Part shown: positions 41,245 through 41,615 of the stretch, piece by piece
Position numbering within the stretch: position 1 is the first letter of the stretch
How the letters are laid out: every line of letters begins with the position of its first letter
Source: RGZA01 sp964568585
Lineage (GTDB): Bacteria > Pseudomonadota > Alphaproteobacteria > UBA9219 > RGZA01
Length of the DNA: 41,615 bases
Assembly (NCBI GenBank): GCA_964568585.1
Contig: CAZMQI010000015.1
Location: 1-41,615, forward strand
Reading direction: 5' to 3'
Notes under the pieces: model-generated
What the model was told of the DNA's origin: nothing
The model's input: only the letters and a program-made list of their open reading frames with translations
The model's database searches: none
Program-made: the position numbers and the translations under genes

Positions 41245-41615
41245 TGGCTTTGATGCGTGACGGAATTGCAGATATCATAAGAACGTTCAAGCTACCGCAC
41301 CTAGTGTTGTATATGGCATGGAGCGACGTGCGTGCACGTTATAAGCGCAGCGTGCTGGGTCCCCTATGGATTACGCTTGGCACCGCCATCAGTATCTTCG
41401 CATTCGGTTTCATCTGGAGCGAATTGCTGCATATGAAGCGCGAGACGTTCGTTCCAATTTTAACCACCGGTCTGATTTTGTGGCAGTTCATGTCGGCCTG
41501 TATCACCGAGGCGTCCTCGGTATTCTCGCGGCAAGCGACCATCATCCGCAATCTTGATTTGCCATTGTCGTTGCATCCCGCACAGTTGATTTTGCGCCAT
41601 TGCATCAACTTGGCG
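41244..41615 (+). CDS. ABC-2 type polysaccharide export permease (Wzm-like), 3' end outside window
   Basis: Only the first 124 codons are present. DVRARYKRSVLGPLWITLGTAISIFAFGFIW is the characteristic amphipathic N-terminus and first membrane helix of O-antigen/capsule ABC-2 permeases, followed by a second helix (about residues 71-90) and SRQATIIRNLDLPLSLHP. With its ATPase (Wzt/KpsT-like, expected downstream) it would move undecaprenyl-linked polysaccharide across the inner membrane. It overlaps the glycosyltransferase stop as TGATG. It shows that the glycan made by this locus is exported by an ABC system rather than Wzx/Wzy. Confidence 0.9.
   Translation, partial: MALMRDGIADIIRTFKLPHLVLYMAWSDVRARYKRSVLGPLWITLGTAISIFAFGFIWSELLHMKRETFVPILTTGLILWQFMSACITEASSVFSRQATIIRNLDLPLSLHPAQLILRHCINLA

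Overview
The window reads as chromosomal DNA of a Gram-negative bacterium, most probably an alphaproteobacterium of roughly balanced base composition. Pointers are the ETF-ubiquinone oxidoreductase, the form of the family 4-type uracil-DNA glycosylase, the ydbH-ynbE-ydbL envelope operon, an RND pump, and an ABC-exported surface polysaccharide locus. This taxonomic call is inference. Genes are tightly packed, with many 1-4 base start/stop overlaps. I see no rRNA, tRNA, CRISPR array, insertion sequence or phage gene. No gene-free stretch exceeds 300 bases. The two longest are 8456-8743 (a candidate promoter and a small hairpin) and 9149-9444 (a terminator, then nothing I recognise).

Layout. 1-1176 (-) is the start of an ETF-ubiquinone oxidoreductase, cut by the window edge. 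It diverges from a uracil-DNA glycosylase (1274-2137), followed by a soluble-type lytic transglycosylase (2267-4153). On the minus strand follow a TPR-bearing GT-C membrane protein (4150-5748), a His/Gly-rich exported protein (5859-6341) and the operon ydbH-ynbE-ydbL (8455 down to 6516), whose YdbH is about half the usual size. A DUF1761 protein (8744-9148) and an RND adaptor/permease pair (9445-13779) come next.

13852-17922 is a first polysaccharide block: PLP sugar aminotransferase, two methyltransferases, a glycosyltransferase and an RmlC-type epimerase. 17919-22603 is the biotin locus: bioB diverges from bioF-bioD-bioA, and the last gene of the minus-strand operon encodes a small protein with a complete diiron motif (E, ExxH, E, ExxH). 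No bioC, bioH or other known pimelate gene is in the window. After an AHSA1-type protein and a PuuD-like membrane protein, 23827-30215 is an apparent membrane-lipid operon: glutathione peroxidase, flavoprotein, DUF1365, cyclopropane-fatty-acid synthase, GPH/MFS carrier, DUF3833 lipoprotein and SDR. A FkbM methyltransferase follows on the minus strand.

31212-41615 is the most interesting part. A good promoter (31115-31143) drives an HpcH/HpaI-type aldolase, an SDR, a divergent 3-dehydroquinate-synthase-fold cyclase and a ThDP enzyme. These run into rfbF-rfbG-rfbH (CDP-glucose to CDP-4-keto-3,6-dideoxyglucose), an NAD-dependent reductase/epimerase, a glycosyltransferase and an ABC-2 polysaccharide export permease that runs off the window. 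The combination suggests a CDP-linked 3,6-dideoxyhexose that receives a carbon branch from the ThDP enzyme (as YerE does in yersiniose synthesis), with a cyclase and aldolase that may build a carbocycle. I know of no described pathway with exactly this set. The second candidate for new biology is the diiron protein in the biotin operon, which could supply the missing pimelate step.
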